This document shows positions 1 to 6,561 of a stretch of 8,707 nt of DNA, piece by piece. The DNA is from Pseudomonadota bacterium. GTDB taxonomy: Bacteria; Pseudomonadota; Gammaproteobacteria; Xanthomonadales; Xanthomonadaceae. The stretch's first letter is position 1; each line of letters opens with the position of its first letter. The translations under genes and the position numbers were made by a program. The notes under the pieces were generated by a model. The model saw only the letters and a program-made list of their open reading frames with translations. It ran no database searches and had not been told where the DNA came from. The stretch covers positions 1 to 8,707 of the forward strand of contig JANXZP010000071.1 of NCBI GenBank assembly GCA_025355485.1, given 5' to 3'.

Positions 1-2018
1 GCGGCCAGCGGAGATGAGTCCATTTCGCGCACGAAGCTGCCGTCGATCTTGAAATAATCCACATCGAGCGAACGCAGGTAGTTGAACGAACAGAAGCCGG
101 TGCCGAAATCGTCGAGGGCGAAACGGCAACCGAGTCCGCGCATCTGGTTGATGAAGCGTTGCGCTCGGCCCATGTCGCGCACCGCGCTGGTTTCGGTGAT
201 CTCGAAACACAGCCGGTCGGCGGGAAAGCTGCTGCGCCGCAGGCGCTCGGCGACGAATCCGATGAAGCCCTCGTCCACCAACGCGTCGGCGCACAGGTTG
301 ATCGCGCAGGTCGCCACGCTCGCCGCTTCGGTCGGATGCGACTCCAGCCAGTCCAGCGCCATCGTGACCACGGCGCGGTCGATCGGCACGCCCAGATGGA
401 AGCGCTCGGCGGCCGGCATGAAATGGCCCGGCAACAGCAGGCCGCCGTTGTCGCCGTCGTGCATGCGTAGCAGCAGTTCGAAATGGCGGCCCGGCGCCGC
501 GTCGTCGCGCAGCGGGGACATGGTTTGCGCATACAGGCTGAAGGCACGCTGTTCGAGCGATTCGCGGATGCGCATCGCCCAGCGCATCGCTACGGTGCGG
601 TCGAGCACGTCGCCGCGACTGACGCCGGCGACGCAGACGCGATTGCCGCCGAGTTCCTTGGCGGTGAAGCACGCTGCGTCCGCCTGGGAGAGCAGTTGCG
701 AGTAGTCGGTTTCGCCGGGCTGGAACGGTACCAGGCCGATGCTGACGGTCGTGCCCAGCATGCGGCCGTTCCAGTCGCAGGCATAGCTTTCGATCGCGCG
801 TACCAGCGCCTGCGCGCGGTCGCGCGCGACGGTGGTGGTGCAGTTGTGGAACAGCATCGCGAACTCGTCTGCGCCGAGGTGGGCGAGGGTGTCGCCTTCC
901 TGCAGGCTCGCCTCGAGCAGTCCCGCGATGCCGGTGATCAGCGCATCGCCTGCGGTGTGGCTGGCGGTGTCGTTGACCAGCTTGAGATTGTCCAGATCAA
1001 GGTATGCCAACGCCTGCGGCGAGGTCGCGGTGTGATCGAGCGCGCGGTGCATGGCTGTCTCGAGCGCGGCGCGGTTCGGCAGGCCGGTCATCGGATCGGT
1101 ACTCACGCGATGCAGCAGGTCGCGCGTGGCGGCACGGCGTTCGTTCACGACCAGCGCCAAGGTGATCGGCAGGATTCCGAGCAGGCACAGGTAGGACAGC
1201 AGGATCACGGCATCGAGCGTACGTTCGGGTTGCACGAAACCGGCCAGGCCCATTCCGCTGAGCGTGCCGACCAGGGTCACTGTCAGCGTCACCGCGAACG
1301 CGGTGCGCAACGGTGGAAAACGCAGCGCGCTCCACATCATCACTGTCAGTGGCAGGCACGACAGCCCGAGCGCGTTGCGTCCGCCTTCGGCAGCGCCCCA
1401 GGCCATCAGCAGGTAGCTGAGTACGAGCGCGATGTTCCACAGCAACGACTCGCTTTCGGTTCCGTAACCCAGAGGCACCGAACCCTTGGCCTGCTGCCGA
1501 TCGCGGAAGAAGAACAGCATCAGCGCGGGAGTGATCGCGACCACCCCGAGCAGGTCGCCCATCGCCCAGCGCACGAAAGCATCGGGGAGGCTGGCCAAGG
1601 GGAGCTGGAATCCGTAGTGCATTCCGGCGGCACCCACCACACCGCCGAGCGCGGACATCAGCAGCGCGCCGCCCAGAATGCGAAAACCGGTACGGCTGTC
1701 GGCGAACTCCGGCAGCGGGCGTCGCCGCGCAAGCCATCCGCCGGCGAGCGCGCCTAGCATGTTGCCGACTATCGAGAATGGCAGGAATAGCGGCGGCGAA
1801 TGCACGCGCAGAAGGTAATCGAGCAACATCGCGATCGGCACGAACAGGACCCAGCGGTATCCGTAACGCACCACCACCGCCAGTGCCAACCCGGACGATG
1901 GCCAGAACAGTGCGAATTGGCCGGGGCCCTTGGCGAAATGCACGGCGTATACATCGCCGATGAGGTACAAGCCCACCAGCACGAGTAACACGAACCACCT
2001 GCGATGCGCCCTGTGCAC
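1..2018 (-). CDS. MASE1-GGDEF-EAL cyclic-di-GMP signalling protein (C-terminus cut off by window edge)
   Basis: An inner-membrane protein predicted to turn over cyclic-di-GMP; 672 codons are visible and the last part of the EAL domain is missing. Residues 1 to about 300 are very hydrophobic, with roughly eight membrane helices and the MASE1-like stretch FALFWPSSGLALAVV near residues 35-49. The GGDEF domain begins at TDPMTGLPNR (307). Its metal- and guanine-contact motifs (LDLDNLKLVND, AGD) are kept, but the signature reads GADEF (382-386) and the RxxD inhibitory site reads QEGD. The EAL domain has ELL in FELLLRM (514-516), INLC, FEITET, DDFGTG (Asp636, Asp637) and YFKIDG (Lys657), so phosphodiesterase activity is likely. 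The start is uncertain. GTG at 2018 is chosen because an in-frame TAA lies 9 bases upstream and no ATG occurs before the second membrane helix; only a weak purine run precedes it. It probably shares an mRNA with the sensor gene upstream. Domain calls are firm, activity is inferred. Confidence 0.9.
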   Translation of the reverse strand, partial: MHRAHRRWFVLLVLVGLYLIGDVYAVHFAKGPGQFALFWPSSGLALAVVVRYGYRWVLFVPIAMLLDYLLRVHSPPLFLPFSIVGNMLGALAGGWLARRRPLPEFADSRTGFRILGGALLMSALGGVVGAAGMHYGFQLPLASLPDAFVRWAMGDLLGVVAITPALMLFFFRDRQQAKGSVPLGYGTESESLLWNIALVLSYLLMAWGAAEGGRNALGLSCLPLTVMMWSALRFPPLRTAFAVTLTVTLVGTLSGMGLAGFVQPERTLDAVILLSYLCLLGILPITLALVVNERRAATRDLLHRVSTDPMTGLPNRAALETAMHRALDHTATSPQALAYLDLDNLKLVNDTASHTAGDALITGIAGLLEASLQEGDTLAHLGADEFAMLFHNCTTTVARDRAQALVRAIESYACDWNGRMLGTTVSIGLVPFQPGETDYSQLLSQADAACFTAKELGGNRVCVAGVSRGDVLDRTVAMRWAMRIRESLEQRAFSLYAQTMSPLRDDAAPGRHFELLLRMHDGDNGGLLLPGHFMPAAERFHLGVPIDRAVVTMALDWLESHPTEAASVATCAINLCADALVDEGFIGFVAERLRRSSFPADRLCFEITETSAVRDMGRAQRFINQMRGLGCRFALDDFGTGFCSFNYLRSLDVDYFKIDGSFVREMDSSPLA

Positions 2019-2027
2019 GGAGTCAGC

Positions 2028-5000
2028 TTACCCGTGCCGCTCTGTGGCGTCACCCGCGACCGAGCTCTGGCAAGCGGCACGCCCGCTGTCGATCAGCGCT
2101 TGCGGATCGTGGTGCAGATCGCGCAGCAGACTGGTCAGGTCGTTCTGCTTGCCGGGGCGGAACACCGCCCAGCCATTCCGTCCGCGCTGCTTGACCCAAT
2201 GCAGCGCGGTACCGGCCAGCTCGACCACCTGCTCCCAGCCCGGCCGGCGTTCGGCGGCGCGGAACAGCGGATATTCGGCCATGCCGATCGAACAGGTCAG
2301 TTGCAGCGCCGTGCCATCGCCGGTATCGAACGCGTGCTGCGCCATCGCGTTGTGCAGGCGCTCGCCGATCCGATCGACGAAATGGTCGGGCATCGGTCGG
2401 GTGACCAACAGGAATTCGTCGCTGTCCCAGCGCGCGACGTAATCGCCGCTGCGTACCTGCGCGGACAGCATCTGCGCGAACTGCTGCAGCACGCGGTCGC
2501 CGGTCTTGCGGCCGTGGCGTTCGTTGACCCGGCTGAAGTGGTCGATATTCACCAGCACGAACAGGATCACCTGTCCCGACTGGTCGCTGCGCTGTTGCTC
2601 GCGATCGTAGTGCGCGAGGTCGGTGGGAATCTGGTTGGCGAGGTAACGGCGGTTGCGCAGGCCGGTCAGCGGATCGGTCTGGCTCGCGTTTTCGAGCCGC
2701 TCGCTGGAGATGTGCAACTGCCGGGTGCGTTCGAGCACCTGCTGTTCCAGCAGCACGCGCTGGCGCACGTGTTGCTCGCGTTGCCAGCGGTAACCGGCGT
2801 AGGCCAGCGCCGCGATCAGCAGCAGGATCAGCAACTGGAACAACGCGGTTTCGTGGAACCAGGGGCGAATGCGGAACGCCAGCCGCGCGGGAACCGGATT
2901 CCACACGCCGGCATTGTTCGCAGCCGTCACCTCGAACGTGTAGTCGCCGGACGGCAGGTTCGTGTAATTCGCGCGACGACGGCCCGGATCGTCGAGCACA
3001 TGCCAGTCGCGGTCGTAACCGAGCAAGCGGTAGCGGATCTGGATGCTGTGCGGATCCTGGAAACTCGGCGCGGTGAATTCGAACGCCAGGTCGCGCGCGT
3101 CCGCATCGAGCTCGGCCGGCATCGACGTCGCGGCATGCCAGCCGCCCGGATAGCCGACGCGCTCGATCACCACGTGCGGCGCCAGCGGGTTCTTGACGAT
3201 GCCGTGGGTGTCCAGCACAACCACGCCGTCGCGCGAGGGCAGCCACAGCACATGGCCGTCGATATAGCCCTTCGACAGGCCCGCGCCGTTGCAGCAGAAA
3301 CCCTGTTGGCCGGCGTTGCGGTCGCCGCGTTCGTTGAGCACCATCTCGCCGCGCACGTGGGTAATTTCGCCGCGGCCATAGCGCGCAATATCGTCCAGCG
3401 GCACCCGTTCGACGCCGCGGATGCCGGCCATCCACAGATAGCCGCGATCGTCTTCGGTGATGAAGAAGATCGCGTTGGGCGGAATGCCCTGGTCGGCGCC
3501 GTAGCGATCCCACTTGCGCCCGTCGAACACGTACAACTGCTCGGAGAAAGTTCCGATCGCGATCGCGCCCGAAGGCAGCTGGTGGATCGTGTTGATGTCG
3601 ATGTCGTGCGGCAATCCGGTGTCGGCGCCGATCGCCACGAAGCGTTCGCCGCGACGTTCGTACAATCCCGACTCGGTGCCGACCAGCACGCGCCCGTCGC
3701 GCAGCGGCAGGATCGAGCGCACGCGGACATCGCCCAGTCCGTCGGCCGGCCCGTACCTGCGCAGATGCGCGTCCGGCTGGCCTTCGCGATCGAGCCGGAA
3801 CAACCCCTCGGAAGTCAGGAACCACAGCACGCCATCGGGTTCGCGCACGATGCCGTTGATCTGCGCGCCGGCCATCGGTGCGAACAGCGGCGGCGATTGA
3901 ATGCTGCCATCGCGCAGGACCACCAATCCACGCCGCGTGCCGATCCACAACGTGCCGGCTTCGGCGAACAGGCTGTAGGCGTGCGGATGCGGCAACGCGC
4001 TGCCCGGAATGGCGGTACTGAAACGGCCGCGGTCGAAGACACTCACGCCGTCGCTGGTACCAACCCAGATGGTGCGGTCGGCGCCACGCGCCAGCGACCA
4101 CACGACCGGATCGGGCAGGCCGTCGTCGACGTTGTAACGTTTTGTCCAGCCGTTCCAGAGCCTGATCAAACCCTGGACCTGGCTGCCGAGCCAGAGGTTG
4201 CCCTCGCGATCCTCGAACGCGCTGCGCACGTCCTTGTAGTTGGCAGGCGCGTGGCCGACCGCCGATTCGACCAGGCGTCCGTCGCGCAATCGCATCAACG
4301 CCGAGTTGGTACCGGCCCACAGGTTGCGGTCGTGATCCTCGAACAATGCGCCGATCGGCGAGTTCGCGAGTTTCGGGTCGCCGTCGAACAAGGTCCAGGC
4401 GCCACCTTCGCCGGCGAACAAACCCTGCGACGTGCCGGCCCAGATGCGTCCCTGCGATGCGACCAGCCGCGTCACCGCCGCGGAGGATGCGGTCGCGGGC
4501 AACGGCATGCGGATCATCTGTCCGGCGTCCACGTGCACCACGGCGCCGGTGGTGCCGATCCACATGCCGTCGTTGCGCAACAGCAATGACAACGCTGGCC
4601 TGAGCGCCGCAGAGATCGCGACCAGTTTGCCGCCATCGACGCGCAGCACGCCGTCGGAGGTCGCCGCGATGATCGAGCCCTTGTCGTCCTGCGCGAGCGC
4701 ATTGACGTCCAGTTCCGGATGCGCCGCGGGGTCGGCCGGCGGGATCTTCACGAAGCGGCCGTCGGCATACATCGCCAGGCCCTTGTAGGTGCCGATCCAC
4801 AGCTTGCCATCGCGATCGAGCAACAGCGCGCGGATCCAGATGCCCGGCAACTGCGGCTCGGTGTCGGGAATGTAGCTGGTGAAGCGCACCCCATCGAAAC
4901 GCGCCAGGCCGTTCTGGGTGCCGACCCAGATGTAGCCGGCGCGATCCTGGGTGATCGCGAGCACGCTGATCTGCGGCAGGCCGTCCTGGATCGACCAGCT

Positions 5001-5135
5001 GTTCGCGACGTAGTGCGCGAATGCCTTGTCGGGATCGAGCGCGAACGCGCGATGCGCCGGCACCCAGCCCAGTACGCATAGCAGCGCGATCGCAAGCCAT
5101 GCGTTCAACCGACAGCGCGAGCGCAACGATGGCAT
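2028..5135 (-). CDS. Periplasmic two-propeller (Reg_prop/Y_Y_Y) sensor with degenerate GGDEF domain
   Basis: A 1035-residue membrane-anchored sensor. Residues 1-32 form a signal peptide (RSRCR, then AWLAIALLCVLGWV, cleavage likely after AFA). About 14 propeller blades follow, marked by IWVGT-like motifs near residues 69, 112, 154, 191, 231, 272, 314, 356, 396, 437, 483, 524, 567 and 629, which fits two seven-bladed propellers. A Y_Y_Y domain (about 693-757) has RYRLLGYDRDW and NYTNLPSGDYTFEV. One membrane helix (about 763-782) leads into a coiled coil (785-818) and a GGDEF domain (820-990). The ligand is unknown. The GGDEF signature is DSDEF (904-908) and the first metal aspartate is Asn863, but Asn871, Asp880 and the RSGD I-site (895-898) remain. 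The domain is therefore probably a cyclic-di-GMP binder, not a cyclase. ATG at 5135 is chosen because it places the signal peptide at the N-terminus; the open frame continues upstream into the peptidase gene. The Shine-Dalgarno is weak, and GTG at 5144 is an alternative. Confidence 0.93.
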   Translation of the reverse strand: MPSLRSRCRLNAWLAIALLCVLGWVPAHRAFALDPDKAFAHYVANSWSIQDGLPQISVLAITQDRAGYIWVGTQNGLARFDGVRFTSYIPDTEPQLPGIWIRALLLDRDGKLWIGTYKGLAMYADGRFVKIPPADPAAHPELDVNALAQDDKGSIIAATSDGVLRVDGGKLVAISAALRPALSLLLRNDGMWIGTTGAVVHVDAGQMIRMPLPATASSAAVTRLVASQGRIWAGTSQGLFAGEGGAWTLFDGDPKLANSPIGALFEDHDRNLWAGTNSALMRLRDGRLVESAVGHAPANYKDVRSAFEDREGNLWLGSQVQGLIRLWNGWTKRYNVDDGLPDPVVWSLARGADRTIWVGTSDGVSVFDRGRFSTAIPGSALPHPHAYSLFAEAGTLWIGTRRGLVVLRDGSIQSPPLFAPMAGAQINGIVREPDGVLWFLTSEGLFRLDREGQPDAHLRRYGPADGLGDVRVRSILPLRDGRVLVGTESGLYERRGERFVAIGADTGLPHDIDINTIHQLPSGAIAIGTFSEQLYVFDGRKWDRYGADQGIPPNAIFFITEDDRGYLWMAGIRGVERVPLDDIARYGRGEITHVRGEMVLNERGDRNAGQQGFCCNGAGLSKGYIDGHVLWLPSRDGVVVLDTHGIVKNPLAPHVVIERVGYPGGWHAATSMPAELDADARDLAFEFTAPSFQDPHSIQIRYRLLGYDRDWHVLDDPGRRRANYTNLPSGDYTFEVTAANNAGVWNPVPARLAFRIRPWFHETALFQLLILLLIAALAYAGYRWQREQHVRQRVLLEQQVLERTRQLHISSERLENASQTDPLTGLRNRRYLANQIPTDLAHYDREQQRSDQSGQVILFVLVNIDHFSRVNERHGRKTGDRVLQQFAQMLSAQVRSGDYVARWDSDEFLLVTRPMPDHFVDRIGERLHNAMAQHAFDTGDGTALQLTCSIGMAEYPLFRAAERRPGWEQVVELAGTALHWVKQRGRNGWAVFRPGKQNDLTSLLRDLHHDPQALIDSGRAACQSSVAGDATERHG

Positions 5136-5178
5136 CGAGGACACCGTAAGGACCTGGGTTGAGTCTAACCGCTCGCAA

Positions 5179-5202
5179 GGGCGGCGCGTATCGGGTACGC
5201 CC
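5179..5202. repeat. Short inverted repeat in the peptidase-sensor gap
   Basis: The 85-base gap between the peptidase stop and the sensor start holds a GC-rich inverted repeat. GCGTA and TACGC (5186-5190 and 5196-5200) flank a TCGGG loop, and an alternative outer pairing joins GGGCG to CGCCC. No T-run follows on the minus strand, so it is not a convincing intrinsic terminator. It may be a weak attenuating or mRNA-processing hairpin between two co-transcribed genes, or chance in GC-rich DNA. I found no well-spaced sigma-70 promoter in this gap, although TAGACT near 5162-5167 (minus strand) could be a -10 element. Confidence 0.25.
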
Positions 5203-5220
5203 GACCGGACGTGACAGCGA

Positions 5221-6207
5221 TCAACGCGCGCCGGGGATCGCCACCGCACCGGACGGACTGCGCATCTGGAACGGGATCGATTCGAGGTCGATCCCGCGAT
5301 TGACCTGCACCGCGAAATGCAGGTGCGGCCCGGTCGTGTATCCGGTGTTGCCCGAGTAACCGATGCGTTGCCCGGCGGCAACATGCTGGCCCAGCCGCAC
5401 CAGCGCGCCGTCGAGCTTGAGGTGCGCATACACCGCCATGCTGCCGTCGTCGTGGACGATCCGGATCACGTTCGCGCGCTCGGCGTATTTCTCGCGATTC
5501 AGCCCAGCCTTGTCGAAATCCGATTCCACCTGCATCACCACGCCGTCGCGCGCGGCCAGCACGGGCGTGCCTTCGTCGACGCTGATGTCGATCGCGTAAC
5601 CCGACTGCGCATCGTTGTGGCTGAAGACGCCGTGCCAGCCCTGGTCGATCCGCCACGACCTCGTTTCCACCGGCAGCAGATAAGTCGCCGGCTGCGCTTG
5701 CGCGGTCGGATCGCCGGGCACCGCCGCGAGTTGCAACTGGAAGCCGCCGGGCTTGGTCGGGTCGGCGAGTCCGAGCTTCGCGAGCGTCACGCTGGCGTAA
5801 GGTTTGAGCAGCGCACGCAACGGCAGTGGCGGGTTCGCCGCGAGGTTGCTGGCATTGATCACATTGAGTTGTACTTCGACCGGGCCGGCGAGCGTATTGG
5901 TGACGACTGCATCGTAGTGGTCGCCATCGGATTCGACCTGCATGCGCGCCACCGCCGAGACTTCCGCCTGCATCGGGGTGACCCTGACCGCGACCCGCGT
6001 GGCGGCCTGGCCGTCCGGCGGCCGGTCGGTGTAGTGGGCCATGCCGTGCGCATCGACCCAGCGATAGACATTGCTCGCCGCCGCATCGCCGATCGCCGCC
6101 AGCAGGATCAAACCGCACAACGTCGCAGCCAGCATGCGCACAAGCCGCGGCGTGCGATGCACGGATCGATCGATGGGTTGGTGCTGGATCGGATGCATGC
6201 CGGACAT
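5221..6207 (-). CDS. Exported DUF4124 / M23 (LytM-type) metallopeptidase
   Basis: Predicted zinc endopeptidase acting on cell-wall peptide cross-links in the periplasm, 328 residues. After an N-terminal leader with Arg-rich RTPRLVR, a hydrophobic core (MLAATLCGLILLAAIG) and a likely cleavage after DAAA, a DUF4124 motif NVYRWVDAHGMAHYTDRPP spans 46-64. Residues 85-185 look like a beta-rich linker domain. The M23 domain (about 190-310) has TPVLAARDGVV, the second motif with YAHLKLDG (His262) and GPHLHFAV (His295, His297). The first metal motif is unusual: Asp207 sits in GYAIDIS, and the nearest histidine is His197 ten residues upstream instead of the usual HxxxD. The start is uncertain: ATG at 6207 (chosen), ATG at 6198, GTG at 6162 and ATG at 6135 are all in frame and none has a good Shine-Dalgarno. 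It may head a minus-strand operon with the two cyclic-di-GMP genes. The substrate is inferred from the family. Confidence 0.9.
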   Translation of the reverse strand: MSGMHPIQHQPIDRSVHRTPRLVRMLAATLCGLILLAAIGDAAASNVYRWVDAHGMAHYTDRPPDGQAATRVAVRVTPMQAEVSAVARMQVESDGDHYDAVVTNTLAGPVEVQLNVINASNLAANPPLPLRALLKPYASVTLAKLGLADPTKPGGFQLQLAAVPGDPTAQAQPATYLLPVETRSWRIDQGWHGVFSHNDAQSGYAIDISVDEGTPVLAARDGVVMQVESDFDKAGLNREKYAERANVIRIVHDDGSMAVYAHLKLDGALVRLGQHVAAGQRIGYSGNTGYTTGPHLHFAVQVNRGIDLESIPFQMRSPSGAVAIPGAR

Positions 6208-6287
6208 GAAGACGGGCGCGGGAACCGCATTGAAGCACAGCGATTCGCACGGTGCGCGGCGCAGGTGAAGCCAGGCCGTGTGATGGC

Positions 6288-6310
6288 GATAGATAATATA
6301 TCTTTCTATC
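6288..6310. repeat. AT-rich palindrome, operator-like
   Basis: Two nested inverted repeats lie in a conspicuously AT-rich patch within GC-rich DNA. GATAGA (6288-6293) pairs with TCTATC (6305-6310), and inside them AGATA-ATA-TATCT (6291-6303) is a perfect palindrome with 5-base arms. The patch lies in the divergent intergenic region. It overlaps the putative -10 of the leftward promoter and sits just upstream of the rightward -35. It could be a repressor operator or simply the AT-rich core and upstream element of the promoters. I do not recognise the cognate regulator. Confidence 0.4.
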
Positions 6311-6320
6311 AAGATGGAAG
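6293..6320 (-). promoter_or_regulatory. Candidate sigma-70 promoter for the leftward peptidase gene
   Basis: On the minus strand a -10 element TATTAT (6298-6293; the overlapping TATATT at 6300-6295 is equally good) matches the consensus at five of six positions. The best -35 at 16-base spacing is CTTCCA (6320-6315), only three of six. Transcription would start near 6286 and give a leader of about 80 bases. The AT-rich palindrome covers the -10, so a DNA-binding protein there would block this promoter. Confidence 0.35.
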
Positions 6321-6322
6321 TG

Positions 6323-6351
6323 TTGACAAGATTCGCGCGCTAGTGCACCAT
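6323..6351 (+). promoter_or_regulatory. Sigma-70 promoter of the riboswitch-metX-metB transcript
   Basis: A perfect -35 hexamer TTGACA (6323-6328) is followed after 17 bases by CACCAT (6346-6351), a poor -10 with three of six matches. Initiation would fall near 6357-6359, about six bases before the first paired base of the riboswitch P1 helix at 6364. That position, more than the -10 match, supports the call. Confidence 0.55.
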
Positions 6352-6363
6352 CGATCCTGCAAT

Positions 6364-6474
6364 CCCATCGAGACCGGCTGAGGGACAGGCCCTTTGAAGC
6401 CGGGGCAACCGCGACGCGAAATCGTACGACGGTGCCAAATCCTGCGGGGACGTTCGCGTCCACCGGAAGATGGG
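6364..6474 (+). promoter_or_regulatory. SAM-I (S-box) riboswitch aptamer
   Basis: The RNA matches the S-box core that binds S-adenosylmethionine. GAGGGACAGGCCC (6380-6392) leads into TTTGAAGCC and GGCAACC (6404-6410), and GGTGCCAAATCCTGC (6431-6445) follows. Helices can be drawn by hand. P1 is CCCATC (6364-6369) with GATGGG (6469-6474). P2 is CCGGC (6374-6378) with GCCGG (6399-6403). P3 is 6409-6432, with two bulged A residues. P4 is GGACG-TTCG-CGTCC (6448-6461). It precedes a methionine-biosynthesis gene pair, the expected target: high S-adenosylmethionine should stabilise P1 and switch the genes off. The Rfam class would be RF00162. Confidence 0.95.
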
Positions 6475-6479
6475 TCGTT

Positions 6480-6497
6480 CCCGCATTTCTTGCGTGG
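6480..6497 (+). promoter_or_regulatory. Small hairpin just after the aptamer
   Basis: CCCGCA (6480-6485) pairs with TGCG and GG (6491-6494, 6496-6497) around a TTTCT loop, with one bulged T. No U-run follows, so it is unlikely to be an intrinsic terminator. It may be a spacer helix or part of an alternative fold in the expression platform. Confidence 0.35.
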
Positions 6498-6525
6498 GGA
6501 TGACATTTCATTCTGGACACCGCGT

Positions 6526-6557
6526 GATCTCGCTGGGGCATGGCCCACCAGGAGATC
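6526..6557 (+). promoter_or_regulatory. Shine-Dalgarno-sequestering hairpin (riboswitch expression platform)
   Basis: GATCTC (6526-6531) is the exact complement of GAGATC (6552-6557). After a bulged G, CTGG (6533-6536) pairs with CCAG (6548-6551). A bulged A and at least two more G-C pairs close the loop, giving at least 12 base pairs. The Shine-Dalgarno AGGAG (6550-6554), eight bases before the ATG at 6562, lies wholly in the 3' arm. When this stem forms, ribosomes should not bind. The absence of a U-tract argues for translational instead of transcriptional control. The alternative (antisequestering) pairing was not resolved by eye; CGAGA (6369-6373) in the P1 region can pair with TCTCG (6528-6532), which is short. 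Confidence 0.7.
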
Positions 6558-6561
6558 CACG

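Noticed and set aside
483..1757. A 424-codon plus-strand frame and a 333-codon minus-strand frame (997-1998) within the MASE1-GGDEF-EAL region
   Set aside because: Both overlap the frame that encodes the MASE1, GGDEF and EAL motifs and show no domain of their own.
2004..4589. An 861-codon open frame on the plus strand, antisense to the sensor gene
   Set aside because: The minus-strand frame has clear propeller, Y_Y_Y and GGDEF motifs. The plus-strand frame gives Ala/Arg/His-rich protein without recognisable domains, typical of antisense frames in GC-rich genes.
5136..5429. N-terminal extension of the sensor to an upstream start at 5429
   Set aside because: It would overlap the peptidase gene by about 200 bases and bury the signal peptide; ATG at 5135 gives a normal exported protein.
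6208..6312. Extension of the peptidase to TTG at 6312
   Set aside because: It would run through the promoter-like AT-rich palindrome and push the signal peptide far from the N-terminus.
6480..6497. Intrinsic terminator after the riboswitch
   Set aside because: The hairpin is short and bulged and has no following T-run; the Shine-Dalgarno-sequestering stem explains control better.
6394..6561. Extension of metX to TTG at 6394
   Set aside because: The extra codons lie in the conserved SAM-I aptamer and expression platform, and ATG at 6562 has a good Shine-Dalgarno.
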